64,000 nucleotides of DNA from Faecalibacterium langellae (GCF_002549775.1 NZ_NMTR01000001.1:62001-126000), one strand, 5' to 3'. Counted from the stretch's first letter, positions 8,348-18,027 are shown. Made by a program: numbers and translations. Notes: generated by a model not told the origin, from the letters alone.

Positions 8348-9364
8348 ATGAGAAAAAAGAGTACGAGACTTCTCAGTGCAGCGCTTGCGGCGTGCATGAT
8401 GCTGTCGGTTCTGCCAGTGGGCGCGTTTGCGGCGGAGCCGGGCACAGAACCGGAGAATGGCAATGGCGTAAGTGCGCAGGCGGAGGAAACCCTGCCTTTT
8501 GCAGGAAAAGAAATCACCGAGGGCGGTACGTATACAATGGAGGGCGGCGAGTATACCGGACCGATCACGGTAAATGTTCAGGATGGCAAGGACGTGATCA
8601 TCAACATTACCGGTCACGTGACCACAAATATCCGGGATATGTTGATCAAAGTGGTCAAAGGCCATGTGACGATCAACGGTGGAAACGACGCGATTGTGGA
8701 AAACATGAGTGAACCGGTATTCTATTACGGTTTAGGTGCTGCACTCATCGGCCTTTCCAGTACGGATGATAATACAACGGTTGAGATCAACGGCGGCACA
8801 TATAGAAAGAAGGTAGAAGCCGCAGTCGGATGCGAGAATGATAGCAAGGGAACCCTTACCATCAACAGCGGTACTTTTGAGACAGGAATGGGCGGTGCGG
8901 TAGTAAATAATGCTGATAAATCTGCAGTAATGCAGATCGAAGGAGGTACATTTATTGGACGAGAGCGGGATGATAATCATCCCGATGCCTACGCACTTGA
9001 AAACTATGGAACAACGATCATCAACGATGGCCATTTCATAGGTTATGAAGATATAGTTGTTCACCAGTATAGTGGAGAGCTGCAGATTCACGGCGGTACG
9101 TTTGAGTTAATGAATCCAAATGGGATTAATGTGATAGATATTCAGAATGGCCCATCGAATACAACGATTACCGGTGGATATTTCAAAAACCTCCAAGGCT
9201 GTCGGTGGGGGAACGTAGTGGATTACGAGTCCTATATGCAAGGAGCGGAAGCAAATGAATTGCATATCACAGGCGGCACCTTTGAGATAGAAGGAGAGAA
9301 TGTAGATGGAATCCGCGTAAGTAGTGTGGATCCATCACAATTGAGAATGCAACGATCAGGGTAA
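8348..9364 (+). pseudogene. Secreted repeat-rich surface protein, 5' part of a frameshifted gene
   Basis: The first 338 codons of a gene that continues at about 9,325 in another frame. It starts with a clear Sec signal peptide (MRKKSTRLLSAALAACMMLS, cleavage near AFAAEP), then a run of short 'ITGGTF/INGGTY/IEGGTF'-type strands typical of a right-handed beta-helix or similar repeat fold seen in gut Clostridia surface proteins. The frame ends in 'PSQLRMQRSG' stop, whereas the +2 frame reads on as 'TIENATIRVKATSGRGAGIERL'. One missing base near 9,333 (for instance in TCC-ACA) explains it. Function is unknown; adhesion or glycan binding is a guess. Confidence 0.75.
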
Positions 9365-10419
9365 AGGCAACAAGTGGCAGAGGCGCTGGAATTGAAAGGC
9401 TCGTGGACTCCGAAACTGCGCTGAAAGTGAAAGATGTGACAATTGAGAATGCCGGCTCATCGGGAGACTTCAGCGATATTCTACTGGATAATTATTATCA
9501 GGACTCAGATCTTCCAGTGGATCTTGAAATAACGGAAGATTTTACCCACAAGGCGGTGGTAGATGCAACCGACATAGAAGAGGGCTTGCAGGTCACCACA
9601 AAAACTGCTACACACTACCAGAAAGACCTGAAGCTGGTCAGCGCAGACCCGCATTATATCATTGACTACCAGAAAGACGATGGCGGAACGGAGTACCGCT
9701 ACTTTAACACACGCGAGCAGGGCAAGTTTTATGTGAACCCCATCAACGCCACAATGACAGCTGACGGCGAGGAGAAGCGCCCCTATAGTCAGTTTGCGCA
9801 GGGAGACAAAGTGACCCTGACTGCTAATATCCCTGAAGGCAAGCAGTTCGTTGATTGGAAAGTAGAAAAAATTGCGGCCGAAGGCGTGGAAGACGTTTCG
9901 AAGGAGGTCAAGATCGACTACGAAGACCCCGAAAACCCGGAAACTGCGATCCTGACCGTGCCGGACTACGACATTTTCGTGACCGCCGAGTACAAAGAAG
10001 GCGTCATCATCGACCCCGGCACGAGTGACACCGACTACGGCGGAGACATCGCGGCCGGTGTGGTCATCGGCGGCATTGCGGCGGTTGGCGCTTACGAAGT
10101 GGGTACCGGCCTGTACCGCATCCTTGCCATGGATGATGTGGCCATGCCCACGAACCGCATTGCCCTGGCTAAGCTGCTGTGGGAGCGCGCCGGAAAACCC
10201 GAACCGGAAAGCACGGCTCTCTACAGCGATCTCAGCGCCGAGGATACCGACGCCCAGAAGGCCGCCCGCTGGGCCGTGGAGCAGGAACTGCTGAAGGACG
10301 ACACCAGCGAGGACGAGCAGAAATTCCACCCGGCTTTCCCGGTGAGCAAGCTGCGCGTCTGCCTGACCTGGGAAAAGGCAAAGCAGAAGGGCCTCTTTGA
10401 CCAGAACACCGAAGCATAA
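9325..10419 (+). pseudogene. Secreted repeat-rich surface protein, 3' part of a frameshifted gene
   Basis: Continuation of the surface protein after the frameshift; the longest open stretch with a possible start (GTG) is 9403-10419. It holds more beta-strand repeat, an InlB B-repeat-like segment ('GDKVTLTANIPEGKQFVDWKVE', 'YDIFVTAEYKEG'), a short hydrophobic segment ('GDIAAGVVIGGIAAVGAYEVG') and a C-terminal module with features of an SLH-like domain ('NRIALAKLLWERAGKPEPE', 'DAQKAARWAVEQELLK') that may anchor it to the wall. No ribosome site precedes the GTG, so separate translation is unlikely. A terminator follows. Confidence 0.7.
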
Positions 10420-10440
10420 CCCCTGAAAAACGCAAGAAAG

Positions 10441-10478
10441 AGCCGCCGCACGAATTGCCGTGCGGCGGCTCCTTTTTT
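10441..10478 (+). terminator. Rho-independent terminator
   Basis: A 12-bp GC-rich stem (AGCCGCCGCACG with CGTGCGGCGGCT) followed by CCTTTTTT, between two convergent genes. Confidence 0.85.
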
Positions 10479-10506
10479 GCGCAGGTGCCTGCCCAGAAGC
10501 GCAAGA

Positions 10507-11715
10507 TCAGATGTAATCCGAAATATAGGGAATTTTGTGGAACAGCACGTCGTCCAGCCGCTCCACGGCTTCCTCCCGGCCTTCGATGCGCTCCAGCTCA
10601 AACAGGCGCTCGGCCGTCTTGTAGCCCAGCAGCAGGGTGGAAAGGGTGCCGATGCCCATTTTCAGGTGGTACTCGGCGGGGGCGTCGGTCAGCTCACAGC
10701 CGCCGTCCGCGAACCGGATGCGGAAGGTGCGGTCGTTCCAGGGCAGAAGCGTGTCTTCAATTTCCAGCTCGATGCACAGCTCGCCGCCGTCCGGGTCGCA
10801 GGGGTAATCCTCCAGAAAGCTGGCCACGTCCACGATGCGGCCCATGGCGTAGGGGCGGATGGTCTCCTTGATGTCGCCATCGTCCATCTCAAAGGCGATG
10901 GGCTCACTGAAGTAGGTGTTGCCGTGCACCTCGTCGATCATGGAGTCGTGGGCGTGGATGTACTCCCACAGGCCCTTCTGCGCCTCGCGGTTCAGGTAGA
11001 TCATTTCCTTGATGTGCATGATGTCGTTCTTGATGAGGTACACCATGTAGCCGCAGGGCTTGTCCTTTACATTATAATAGACGGCCACATTGGTGTCGTC
11101 CTCATCCCAGCGCCAGTATTCCTCCCATGCCAGCGAGTTGCGGAACAAACAGCCGTGGGTGATGGATGCAAAGTGGGAGTGCAGCTCGTGGAACTCGGTG
11201 TTGTCCCAGTCCACCCGCCGCACATAGCCGGGGGCAGAAACTTTGGTGGGGATCTGCCGGTCCTTGATGTTGTAGGAGATTTTGTTGGAGATGATCTCCC
11301 AACCCAGGTGGTGGTACAGCGGGATGGAGTAGGGGTAAAGCAGGGCAAAGCTCTTGCCCTCCTTGTGCATCTGGGTCAGGCCCTGGATCATCAGCCGCTT
11401 CATGATGCCGTTGCCGGTGTACTCCGGGTAGGTGCACACACTGGTGACGAAGCCGACGTGGTACACCGCGTCGTAGACGTTCATCTTCAGCGGGTAGACC
11501 GCGAACTGGGAGACAAGGCTCTTGCCGTCAAAGCAGCCCAGCACGTCGGCGCGCTCCAGCACGGGGAACTTGGACTGCTTGATCTCGTCGTCCTTCCAGC
11601 CGGTGGCGGTGAGTTCTTCCTCCGTCACCTGAAAGGTGTAGCGCAGCAGGGCGTTATACTGGTCGAGATCGTCTGTCTCGAGATAACGGTATGTATAATC
11701 TTCGGCGGAATTCAT
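10507..11715 (-). CDS. Eis-like GNAT N-acetyltransferase
   Basis: A 402-aa protein with an N-terminal GNAT domain ('CTYPEYTGNGIMKRLMIQGL' is the acetyl-CoA loop, 'LYPYSIPLYHHLGWE' the second motif), a second degenerate GNAT-like region, and a C-terminal SCP2-like domain ('AEYHLKMGIGTLSTLLLGYKTAERL'). This three-part build and length match the Eis group of acetyltransferases, which modify amines on aminoglycosides or other substrates. The start at 11715 is chosen because GAGAGGAAG precedes it and the domain begins right after. No neighbour points to a substrate, so drug inactivation should not be assumed. Confidence 0.85.
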   Translation of the reverse strand: MNSAEDYTYRYLETDDLDQYNALLRYTFQVTEEELTATGWKDDEIKQSKFPVLERADVLGCFDGKSLVSQFAVYPLKMNVYDAVYHVGFVTSVCTYPEYTGNGIMKRLMIQGLTQMHKEGKSFALLYPYSIPLYHHLGWEIISNKISYNIKDRQIPTKVSAPGYVRRVDWDNTEFHELHSHFASITHGCLFRNSLAWEEYWRWDEDDTNVAVYYNVKDKPCGYMVYLIKNDIMHIKEMIYLNREAQKGLWEYIHAHDSMIDEVHGNTYFSEPIAFEMDDGDIKETIRPYAMGRIVDVASFLEDYPCDPDGGELCIELEIEDTLLPWNDRTFRIRFADGGCELTDAPAEYHLKMGIGTLSTLLLGYKTAERLFELERIEGREEAVERLDDVLFHKIPYISDYI

Positions 11716-11874
11716 GGATGGACTTCCTCTCTGTTTTTGTGGATCGTTGCCGAACAAGCCCATTATACACCCGGCACGGAAAGGGCGGCAAGAACCTTTT
11801 TCACAAAAAACGCGGCAAAGAATGGGGCAAAACACCGCATTTGCTGGAAAACCGCGCCACCGCCCCCTTTTGCA

Positions 11875-11903
11875 TTGCACCGCCTTTTTGAGTGTGGTAT
11901 ACT
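11875..11903 (+). promoter_or_regulatory. Promoter of the DUF1846 gene
   Basis: TTGCAC (11875-11880), 17-base spacer, TATACT (11898-11903), 66 bases before the start. Confidence 0.65.
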
Positions 11904-11969
11904 GTTCCTGTTATGGAAAAGTTCCGGTGCGGTGTGCCGGGCACAGCAAAGAGGAAAAGGAAACGAACG

Positions 11970-13463
11970 ATGAAAATTGGATTTGACAACGACAAATATC
12001 TTTCGATGCAGTCGGAACATATCCGCGAGCGCATCAAGAAGTTTGACAACAAGCTCTATCTGGAATTCGGCGGCAAGCTGTTCGACGACTACCACGCCTC
12101 CCGCGTGCTGCCAGGCTTCCAGCCCGATTCCAAGCTGCAAATGCTGCTGCAGCTGAAGGATCAGGCCGAGGTGGTCATCGTCATCAGCGCGGAGGATATC
12201 GTCAGCAGCAAGATCCGCGGCGATTACGGCATCACCTACGATCTGGACGTGCTGCGCCTGATCGACGCCTTTCAGGAAGTGGGCCTGTACGTGGGCAGCG
12301 TGTGCGTGACCAAGTACACCGCCGCCCCGGAAGTGGAAGCCTTTGAAAAGCGGCTGAACAGCCTGGGCATCCGCACCTTCCGCCACTACAAGATTCCCGG
12401 CTACCCCAACGACGTGGCCCGCATCGTCAGCGACGAGGGCTACGGCCGCAATGACTACATCGAGACCCAGCGCCCGCTGGTGGTCATCACGGCCCCCGGC
12501 CCCGGCAGCGGCAAAATGGCCACCTGCCTGTCCCAGCTGTACCACGAGCACAAGCGCGGCGTCAAGGCCGGTTACGCCAAGTTCGAGACCTTCCCCATCT
12601 GGAACATTCCTCTCAAGCACCCGGTGAACCTGGCCTATGAAGCCGCCACCGCCGACCTGAACGATGTGAACATGATCGACCCCTTCCATCTGGAAGCCTA
12701 CGGCGTGACCACCGTCAACTACAACCGCGACATCGAAATTTTCCCGGTGGTGAACGCCATGTTCGAGCTCATCGCGGGCGAGAGCCCCTACAAGAGCCCC
12801 ACGGACATGGGCGTGAACATGGCGGGCAACTGCATCGTGGACGACGAGGTCTGCCGCGAAGCTTCCTGCAAGGAGATCGTCCGCCGTTACTTCAAGTGCC
12901 TGTGTGAGCAGAAGGTCACCGGCACCGTGAAGGAAAGCGAACGCTACAAGCTGGAACTGCTGATGAACCAGGCGGGCCTGACCGTGGGTGCCCGCGAGGT
13001 GGAAAAGCAGGCCCATGCCCGCAGCGAGAGCACCGGCGGGGCCCCGGCTGTGGCCATCGAGCTGGCCGACGGCACCGTCATCACCGGCAAGACCGGCCCG
13101 CTGCTGGGTGCGGCCGCCAGCGCCCTGATGAATGCGCTGAAGGTTCTGGCCGGCATCCCGCAGGAGACCGACCTTGTCAGCGCGGCGTCCATCGAGCCCA
13201 TCCAGACGCTCAAGACCAACTACCTGGGCGGCCGGAACCCCCGCCTGCACACCGACGAGATTTTGATCGCGCTGTCCAGCTCTGCAGCTTCCAACGAGCT
13301 GGCCGCAGCAGCCATGCACCAGCTGCCCAACCTCAAGGGCTGTGATGTGCACTCCACCGTGCTGCTCTCCAATGTGGACACCAGCACCCTGAACCGTCTG
13401 GGCATGTACCTCACCTGCGACCCAGTCTATGAGGAAGAAGACCGCAAGTATCACAAAAAGTAA
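11970..13463 (+). CDS. DUF1846 family protein
   Basis: A 497-aa protein that matches the DUF1846 family along its whole length: N-terminal 'KIGFDNDKYLSMQSEHIRERI', a nucleotide-loop-like 'VVITAPGPGSGKMATCLSQLYHEH' near residue 175, and a C-terminal half with 'NAMFELIAGESPYKSPTDMGVNMAG'. Structures of family members suggest a nucleotide-binding fold, but I know of no established reaction. AAAGGAAAC lies before the ATG at 11970, and a strong promoter and terminator make it a single-gene unit. It is common in Firmicutes, so it is core chromosome and not accessory. Confidence 0.85.
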   Translation: MKIGFDNDKYLSMQSEHIRERIKKFDNKLYLEFGGKLFDDYHASRVLPGFQPDSKLQMLLQLKDQAEVVIVISAEDIVSSKIRGDYGITYDLDVLRLIDAFQEVGLYVGSVCVTKYTAAPEVEAFEKRLNSLGIRTFRHYKIPGYPNDVARIVSDEGYGRNDYIETQRPLVVITAPGPGSGKMATCLSQLYHEHKRGVKAGYAKFETFPIWNIPLKHPVNLAYEAATADLNDVNMIDPFHLEAYGVTTVNYNRDIEIFPVVNAMFELIAGESPYKSPTDMGVNMAGNCIVDDEVCREASCKEIVRRYFKCLCEQKVTGTVKESERYKLELLMNQAGLTVGAREVEKQAHARSESTGGAPAVAIELADGTVITGKTGPLLGAAASALMNALKVLAGIPQETDLVSAASIEPIQTLKTNYLGGRNPRLHTDEILIALSSSAASNELAAAAMHQLPNLKGCDVHSTVLLSNVDTSTLNRLGMYLTCDPVYEEEDRKYHKK

Positions 13464-13470
13464 AAATAGA

Positions 13471-13512
13471 TGCAAAAAAGGCAGGTGCCGTGCGGCACCT
13501 GCCTTTTTTGCA
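13471..13512. terminator. Bidirectional terminator
   Basis: A 10-bp GC stem (13480-13489 with 13494-13503), flanked by AAAAAA on the left and TTTTTT on the right, serves both convergent genes. Confidence 0.9.
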
Positions 13513-13524
13513 TCTTAAAACGTT

Positions 13525-14466
13525 TTATTTCTTCTCGGCGCTGCGGGCGTAGAAGTTTGCCAGCACGGCACCGGAGATGTTGTGCCACACGGAGAACACA
13601 GCGCCGGGGATGGTGGCCAGCGGGTACTGTGCAAAGTGGGCAGCCGCCAGGCTGGTGGCCAGGCCGGAGTTCTGCATACCGACCTCGATGGAGATGGCGC
13701 GGCACTTGGTGGAATCCAGCTTCAGGGCCTTGCCCACGGCGTAGCCGGTCAGGTAGCCCAGCAGGTTGTGCAGGACGACCACGACCAGGATCAGCAGGCC
13801 GCTGGTCATGATCTTGGCACTGTTGGCGGAGACCACGGCGCAGATGATCAGCACGATGGCAGTGGTGGACACCAGGGGCAGCACGCGGACGGCTTCCTCG
13901 GTGAACTTATGGAAGAAGTGGTTCACCACAAAGCCCAGTGCGATGGGCACCAGCACCACCTTGACGATGGACAGGAACATGCTCATGGGGTTCACATCCA
14001 CGCGCTGGCCGGCATACAGCAGGGTCAGCAGCGGGGTGAGCAGGGGAGCCAGCACGGTGGAAACGGCGGTCATGCCGACGGACAGGGCAACGTCGCCCTT
14101 GGAAAGATAGGTCATCACGTTGGAAGAAGTGCCGCCGGGGCAGGTGCCCACCAGAATGACGCCGATGGCCAGCTCGGTGGGCAGGTGGAACACCATGGTG
14201 AGCACCCATGCCAGGAAGGGCATAAGGGTGAACTGCGCCACACAGCCTACGATGACATCCTTCGGGCGGCTGAACACCACCTTGAAGTCATTGGGCTTCA
14301 GGGTCAGGCCCATGCCGAACATCACGATGCCCAGCAGGTTGTTCACCCAGCTGGTCTTGACCACGCTGAACGGGCCGGGGAAGAACAGGGCACCGGCTGC
14401 CACCACAATGACGATGGCGGCCATGTATTTGCCCACAAAGTCGCTTACTTTTTCCAGAGTTTTCAT
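13525..14466 (-). CDS. BASS family (bile acid:Na+ symporter-like) transporter
   Basis: A 313-aa integral membrane protein with about nine or ten helices and BASS-family signatures ('VMFGMGLTLKPNDFKVVFSRPKDV', 'VGTCPGGTSSNVMTYLSKGDVALSV', 'RAISIEVGMQNSGLATSLA'). The start at 14466 is set by AAAGGA upstream. Members carry bile acids, pantoate, pyruvate or other organic anions with sodium. Here the gene sits behind a T-box leader whose features point to tRNA-Ile, so a substrate in branched-chain amino or keto acid metabolism is a reasonable inference; bile acid transport is not supported by the context. Confidence 0.88.
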   Translation of the reverse strand: MKTLEKVSDFVGKYMAAIVIVVAAGALFFPGPFSVVKTSWVNNLLGIVMFGMGLTLKPNDFKVVFSRPKDVIVGCVAQFTLMPFLAWVLTMVFHLPTELAIGVILVGTCPGGTSSNVMTYLSKGDVALSVGMTAVSTVLAPLLTPLLTLLYAGQRVDVNPMSMFLSIVKVVLVPIALGFVVNHFFHKFTEEAVRVLPLVSTTAIVLIICAVVSANSAKIMTSGLLILVVVVLHNLLGYLTGYAVGKALKLDSTKCRAISIEVGMQNSGLATSLAAAHFAQYPLATIPGAVFSVWHNISGAVLANFYARSAEKK

Positions 14467-14542
14467 GTTGATTCGTCCTTTCTTTTTTGCACAAGGTGCA
14501 GGCGTCGGTTTGCATGAAACATCCGGAATGGCCCGGTGCCGC

Positions 14543-14842
14543 AATAAAAAACGCCTTTGTCTCCCATCATAAGAGACAAAGGCGTGTACATCCTCTGCGG
14601 TACCACTCTTACTTGCCGACCCAGAACCGGGCCGACCCCTCAGTGCGCATCCAACAATGCGCGGCTTCTGGTAACGGAAGCCTGCCGTCCGGGCCTACAC
14701 ACAGCAGCCGCTGTTTCAGCCCGAAAGCTCGGAGAGGATCTTCCCACGGGGTTCCTGCACTGCCTTGCATCCACCGGCAGCTCTCTGAAGCGCTCCACCC
14801 GGGTACTTGTTCTCGTCATAGCCGAATATTTCACTGCCCCGC
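14543..14842 (-). promoter_or_regulatory. T-box riboswitch (probable isoleucine type)
   Basis: On the minus strand the transcript has a Stem I with the AGAGA-containing distal part, the T-box bulge AGTGGTACCGC (14608-14598) and a terminator (14551-14563 with 14573-14585, then TTTTTTATT). Candidate specifier is ATC in 'GGGAAGATCCTC'. The bulge reads TGGT, which pairs with a discriminator A; tRNA-Ile has A73 while tRNA-Asp has G73, so ATC is preferred over GAT. Uncharged tRNA should open the terminator and turn on the BASS transporter gene. Confidence 0.88.
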
Positions 14843-14871
14843 AGTATACGCCTTTGCCTGCCGAAAGTCAA
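14843..14871 (-). promoter_or_regulatory. Promoter of the T-box/BASS unit
   Basis: On the minus strand TTGACT (14871-14866), 17-base spacer, TATACT (14848-14843). Confidence 0.75.
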
Positions 14872-14974
14872 GCAAAACGGGCCTGCCAATGTTTCATCTG
14901 AACGGAATGGGAAAACAACGTGTTTCACTTTGCATGTGAAAAAATCGAATTTGCGTAAAAATCAGAAAGAAAGA

Positions 14975-15003
14975 TTGTAATTGCATCCCGCTTGTGGTAC
15001 ACT
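14975..15003 (+). promoter_or_regulatory. Promoter of the SNF-type transporter
   Basis: TTGTAA (14975-14980), 17-base spacer, TACACT (14998-15003); it diverges from the T-box promoter. Confidence 0.6.
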
Positions 15004-15048
15004 TGCCCTACTTGTGAATTGGAAAAAAGGATAGGAGCGTGGAATTTT

Positions 15049-16419
15049 ATGGCAAGACAACATAACCGGAGTGCTTTCTCCGGCAAGATCGGCTTCGTGC
15101 TGTCGGCGGCGGGCGCGTCGGTGGGCCTGGGCAACATCTGGCGTTTCCCGTATCTGGCGGCAAAATACGGCGGCGGCATCTTCCTGCTGGTGTACATCGT
15201 GCTGGCCGTCACCTTTGGCTACACCATGATCACGGCGGAAACGGCCCTGGGCCGCATGACCAAGAAAAGCCCGGTGAGCGCCTTCGGGGCCTTTGGCAAA
15301 AGCGCGGGCCTGCGGTTCGGCGGCTGGATCAACGCCATCATCCCCATCCTGATCGTGCCGTACTACTCGGTCATCGGCGGCTGGGTCATCCGCTATCTGG
15401 CGGATTACGTCAGCGGCCACGGCAGCGAGCTGGCCCAGGACGGCTACTTCTCCAGTTTCATCGCCAGCGGCCTGTCGGCTGAGGTGTGCTTCGTCATCTT
15501 CACGGGCGCTACGCTGGCCATCATCTTTGCGGGCGTGCGCAACGGCGTGGAGCGCGTCTCCAAGGTGATGATGCCCATTCTGGTGGTGCTGTCGGTGGTC
15601 ATTGCGGTGTACTCGGTCACCCGCCCCGGTGCGCTGGAAGGCGTCAAGTACTTTCTGGTGCCCAATGTGGCAAACTTTTCCTGGATGACCGTGGTCACCG
15701 CCATGGGCCAGATGTTCTACTCGCTGTCCATCGCCATGGGTATCCTGGTCACCTTCGGCTCCTATATGAAGGAGAACATCTCCATTGAGGAGTCCACCGA
15801 GAATGTGGAAGTGTTCGACACGGCCATTGCGGTCATGGCGGGCCTGATGATCATCCCGGCGGTGTTCTCCTTCTCCGGCGGCGACCCGGACACCCTGCAG
15901 GCGGGCCCCGCACTGATGTTCATCACCATCCCCAAGGTGTTCGAGAGCATGGGCCTGGGCCATGTGGTGGGCACGCTGTTCTTTTTGCTGGTGCTGTTTG
16001 CGGCAATTACCAGCTCCATCGCCCTGACCGAGAGCGCCGTCTCCACCTTTGAGGACGAGCTGGGCTGGAGCCGTGAGCGCGCTACGTTCATGATCGGTAT
16101 CATCATGCTGGCACTGGGCAGCCTGTCCGCGCTGGGCTACGGCCCGCTGGCAGGCGTGACCGTGTTCGGGATGCAGTTCCTGGACTTCTTCGATTTCCTC
16201 ACCAACTCGGTCATGATGCCCATTGCCGCCATTGCAACCTGCCTGCTGGTGTCCCGCGTCGTCGGCGTGGAGCGCATCGAACAGGAGGTCACCCGCGAGG
16301 GCAAGCCCTTCCGTCGCCAGAAGGTGTTCAACTTCATGGTACGGTATCTGTGCCCCATTTTTGCAGTCATCATCCTCGTCAGCTCGGTGGCAAACGCCCT
16401 GGGCTGGATCGCCATGTAA
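15049..16419 (+). CDS. Sodium-dependent (neurotransmitter:Na+ symporter family) transporter
   Basis: A 456-aa membrane protein of the SNF/NSS family. The first helix has the hallmark 'GFVLSAAGASVGLGNIWRFPYLAAKYGGG', which forms the sodium and substrate sites in LeuT-like proteins, followed by about eleven more hydrophobic segments. Bacterial members import amino acids with sodium. I chose the ATG at 15049 since the fold begins there and AGGAG lies upstream; a longer reading from 14992 has no ribosome site and overlaps the promoter. It is divergent from the T-box-controlled BASS gene, another likely amino-acid-related transporter. Confidence 0.9.
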   Translation: MARQHNRSAFSGKIGFVLSAAGASVGLGNIWRFPYLAAKYGGGIFLLVYIVLAVTFGYTMITAETALGRMTKKSPVSAFGAFGKSAGLRFGGWINAIIPILIVPYYSVIGGWVIRYLADYVSGHGSELAQDGYFSSFIASGLSAEVCFVIFTGATLAIIFAGVRNGVERVSKVMMPILVVLSVVIAVYSVTRPGALEGVKYFLVPNVANFSWMTVVTAMGQMFYSLSIAMGILVTFGSYMKENISIEESTENVEVFDTAIAVMAGLMIIPAVFSFSGGDPDTLQAGPALMFITIPKVFESMGLGHVVGTLFFLLVLFAAITSSIALTESAVSTFEDELGWSRERATFMIGIIMLALGSLSALGYGPLAGVTVFGMQFLDFFDFLTNSVMMPIAAIATCLLVSRVVGVERIEQEVTREGKPFRRQKVFNFMVRYLCPIFAVIILVSSVANALGWIAM

Positions 16420-16430
16420 TGTATGTGCCA

Positions 16431-16470
16431 AAGCGGCAGCGTCCCTGTGCGGGAGGCTGCCGCTTTTTTG
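16431..16470 (+). terminator. Rho-independent terminator
   Basis: AAGCGGCAGC (16431-16440) pairs with GCTGCCGCTT (16456-16465), with additional pairing inside and TTTTTT after. Confidence 0.85.
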
Positions 16471-16581
16471 CACCCCAAAGTTTTGCTGTTTTGCACAAGG
16501 CACACGGGGAAACTCTGGGCAGAATGCCAAGGCCGCCAAAGCACCTCTCCGGATTTTGGGGGCATTTTGGAATGACGATGC

Positions 16582-16610
16582 TTGACGGAAGGAATCGTAG
16601 GAAGTAGAAT
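16582..16610 (+). promoter_or_regulatory. Promoter of the zinc-ribbon/PP2C/kinase/VWA cluster
   Basis: TTGACG (16582-16587), 17-base spacer, TAGAAT (16605-16610). No terminator is seen between here and 23,760, so the seven genes downstream are probably one transcript. Confidence 0.65.
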
Positions 16611-16719
16611 TTAAGTAGAATGCTGTGCCGTAAAATCGGCACACGAACGCCTGGGCTGTGCTGCGGAAACCGGCCCGGGAAGGGGAGCATTGCAGCATGG
16701 AAAGACAGAGGAGGCAACA

Positions 16720-18027
16720 ATGAAGATCTGTACAAAGTGCGGCGCAAGAATGAGCGACAGCAACCGGTTCTGCGAAAAATGCGGCAGCACGCTGGTCACC
16801 GAGACGGCGGCAGGCCACACGGCGGTGCCGGTGCGCAGCGAGACCAGCCTGAGCCAGCTGGTGGGGTGGCTGCAGAAGTATGGCCGCCATATCATGCGCG
16901 TTGCGGCGCTGCTGGCGGTGGTGCTGTTTTTCTGCCCGCTGTTCCTGGTCTCCTGTGAGGGCGTCCAGATGAACGTGAGCGGGTTCCAGACGGCCACCGG
17001 CTTCGGTTTTGACGACGACGGCAACACGAAAAGCAGCTGGTTTCTCAGCGAGGAAGACAACTCCCGCTATTACACGCAGGATAACGCAAGCCTGCCGCAG
17101 GGGTCACTGACGGCCTTTGCGGCGCTGCTGCTGGCGGGCGGTATGCTGGGCAGCACCTTTGTGCTTGCCCAGAACGCCTCCAAAACCGAGCAGAAAAATG
17201 TGCACGGGGTGCAGATCGCTCTGGCGGCCGCCCATGTGGCCGCGCTGTTCTATATCTTTGAACGGCTGAAAAAGGCGGCCCGCATCGAGGGCATGGCCTG
17301 GGCGAACTTTACCACGGTGGAGCCGACCGGCTGGTTCAAGCTGGATGTGGCCCTGACGATCTTGTATCTGATCGTGGCAGCGGTGTGCCTGGCGGGAGCG
17401 GCCGCCGACACGGGCAGCGCCGTGCCGCATGCGCCCGCAGCGCCTGCCCCGGCCCCTGTGCCGCCGCGCAGCACGGTGCCGTCCAGCGCGCCCCGCCCGG
17501 ATGTCCCGGTGCGGCCCAGTGCCCCGGCAGAGCCCCCGGTGCCGGACGACGGCGAGGCCACGCTTTATGTGTTCCCCACCCACCCGGCCGGGGAGAAGAA
17601 CGCAGCCGCGCCCCTGCCCGACCCGGAACCGGCACCGGCACCGTTCTGGCCGACGGATGACCGCACCGAGCGTGTCACCCCCTCTGCGGGGAGTTACGGC
17701 TGCGCCGCGCCTGCCGCACCCGCTTATGGTTATGCCGAACCTTCTGCCCCCACGGCAGCGGACTATGGTTACGCTGAACCTGCCGCCCCGGCTGCGGCGA
17801 GCTATGGCTATGCAGAACCCTCGGCACCTGCCGCTGCGAATTACGGCTGCGCAGAACCCTCGGCACCCGCCGCAACAGGTTACGGCTATGCCGAACCCGC
17901 TGCCCCGGCAGCTCCTGCGGCACCGGCTGCAGCTGCCCCGGAAACAAGCGTGCGCATCAGCGGGGCTGCGGGCGCGGCCAAGAACGAAAAGAAGAATACG
18001 CATTTCCATCAGGCACCCAGCCTTTGA
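16720..18027 (+). CDS. Zinc-ribbon membrane protein with Ala/Pro/Tyr repeat tail
   Basis: A 435-aa protein that begins with a four-cysteine zinc ribbon (CTKCG...CEKCG, residues 4-25), followed by about four hydrophobic segments (near 60-80, 132-152, 165-185, 215-235) and a long, disordered C-terminus. The tail has about six near-repeats of the form YGYAEPSAPAAA. This architecture occurs in Firmicutes proteins of unknown function that sit with kinase or stress modules. GAGGAGG precedes the start. It is the first gene of the cluster ending in PP2C, kinase and VWA genes, which suggests that it is a membrane component or a phosphorylation target of that set (inference). Confidence 0.7.
   Translation: MKICTKCGARMSDSNRFCEKCGSTLVTETAAGHTAVPVRSETSLSQLVGWLQKYGRHIMRVAALLAVVLFFCPLFLVSCEGVQMNVSGFQTATGFGFDDDGNTKSSWFLSEEDNSRYYTQDNASLPQGSLTAFAALLLAGGMLGSTFVLAQNASKTEQKNVHGVQIALAAAHVAALFYIFERLKKAARIEGMAWANFTTVEPTGWFKLDVALTILYLIVAAVCLAGAAADTGSAVPHAPAAPAPAPVPPRSTVPSSAPRPDVPVRPSAPAEPPVPDDGEATLYVFPTHPAGEKNAAAPLPDPEPAPAPFWPTDDRTERVTPSAGSYGCAAPAAPAYGYAEPSAPTAADYGYAEPAAPAAASYGYAEPSAPAAANYGCAEPSAPAATGYGYAEPAAPAAPAAPAAAAPETSVRISGAAGAAKNEKKNTHFHQAPSL

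Noticed and set aside
14543-14842. Short plus-strand frames in the T-box region
   Set aside because: The stretch is fully explained by a minus-strand T-box leader.
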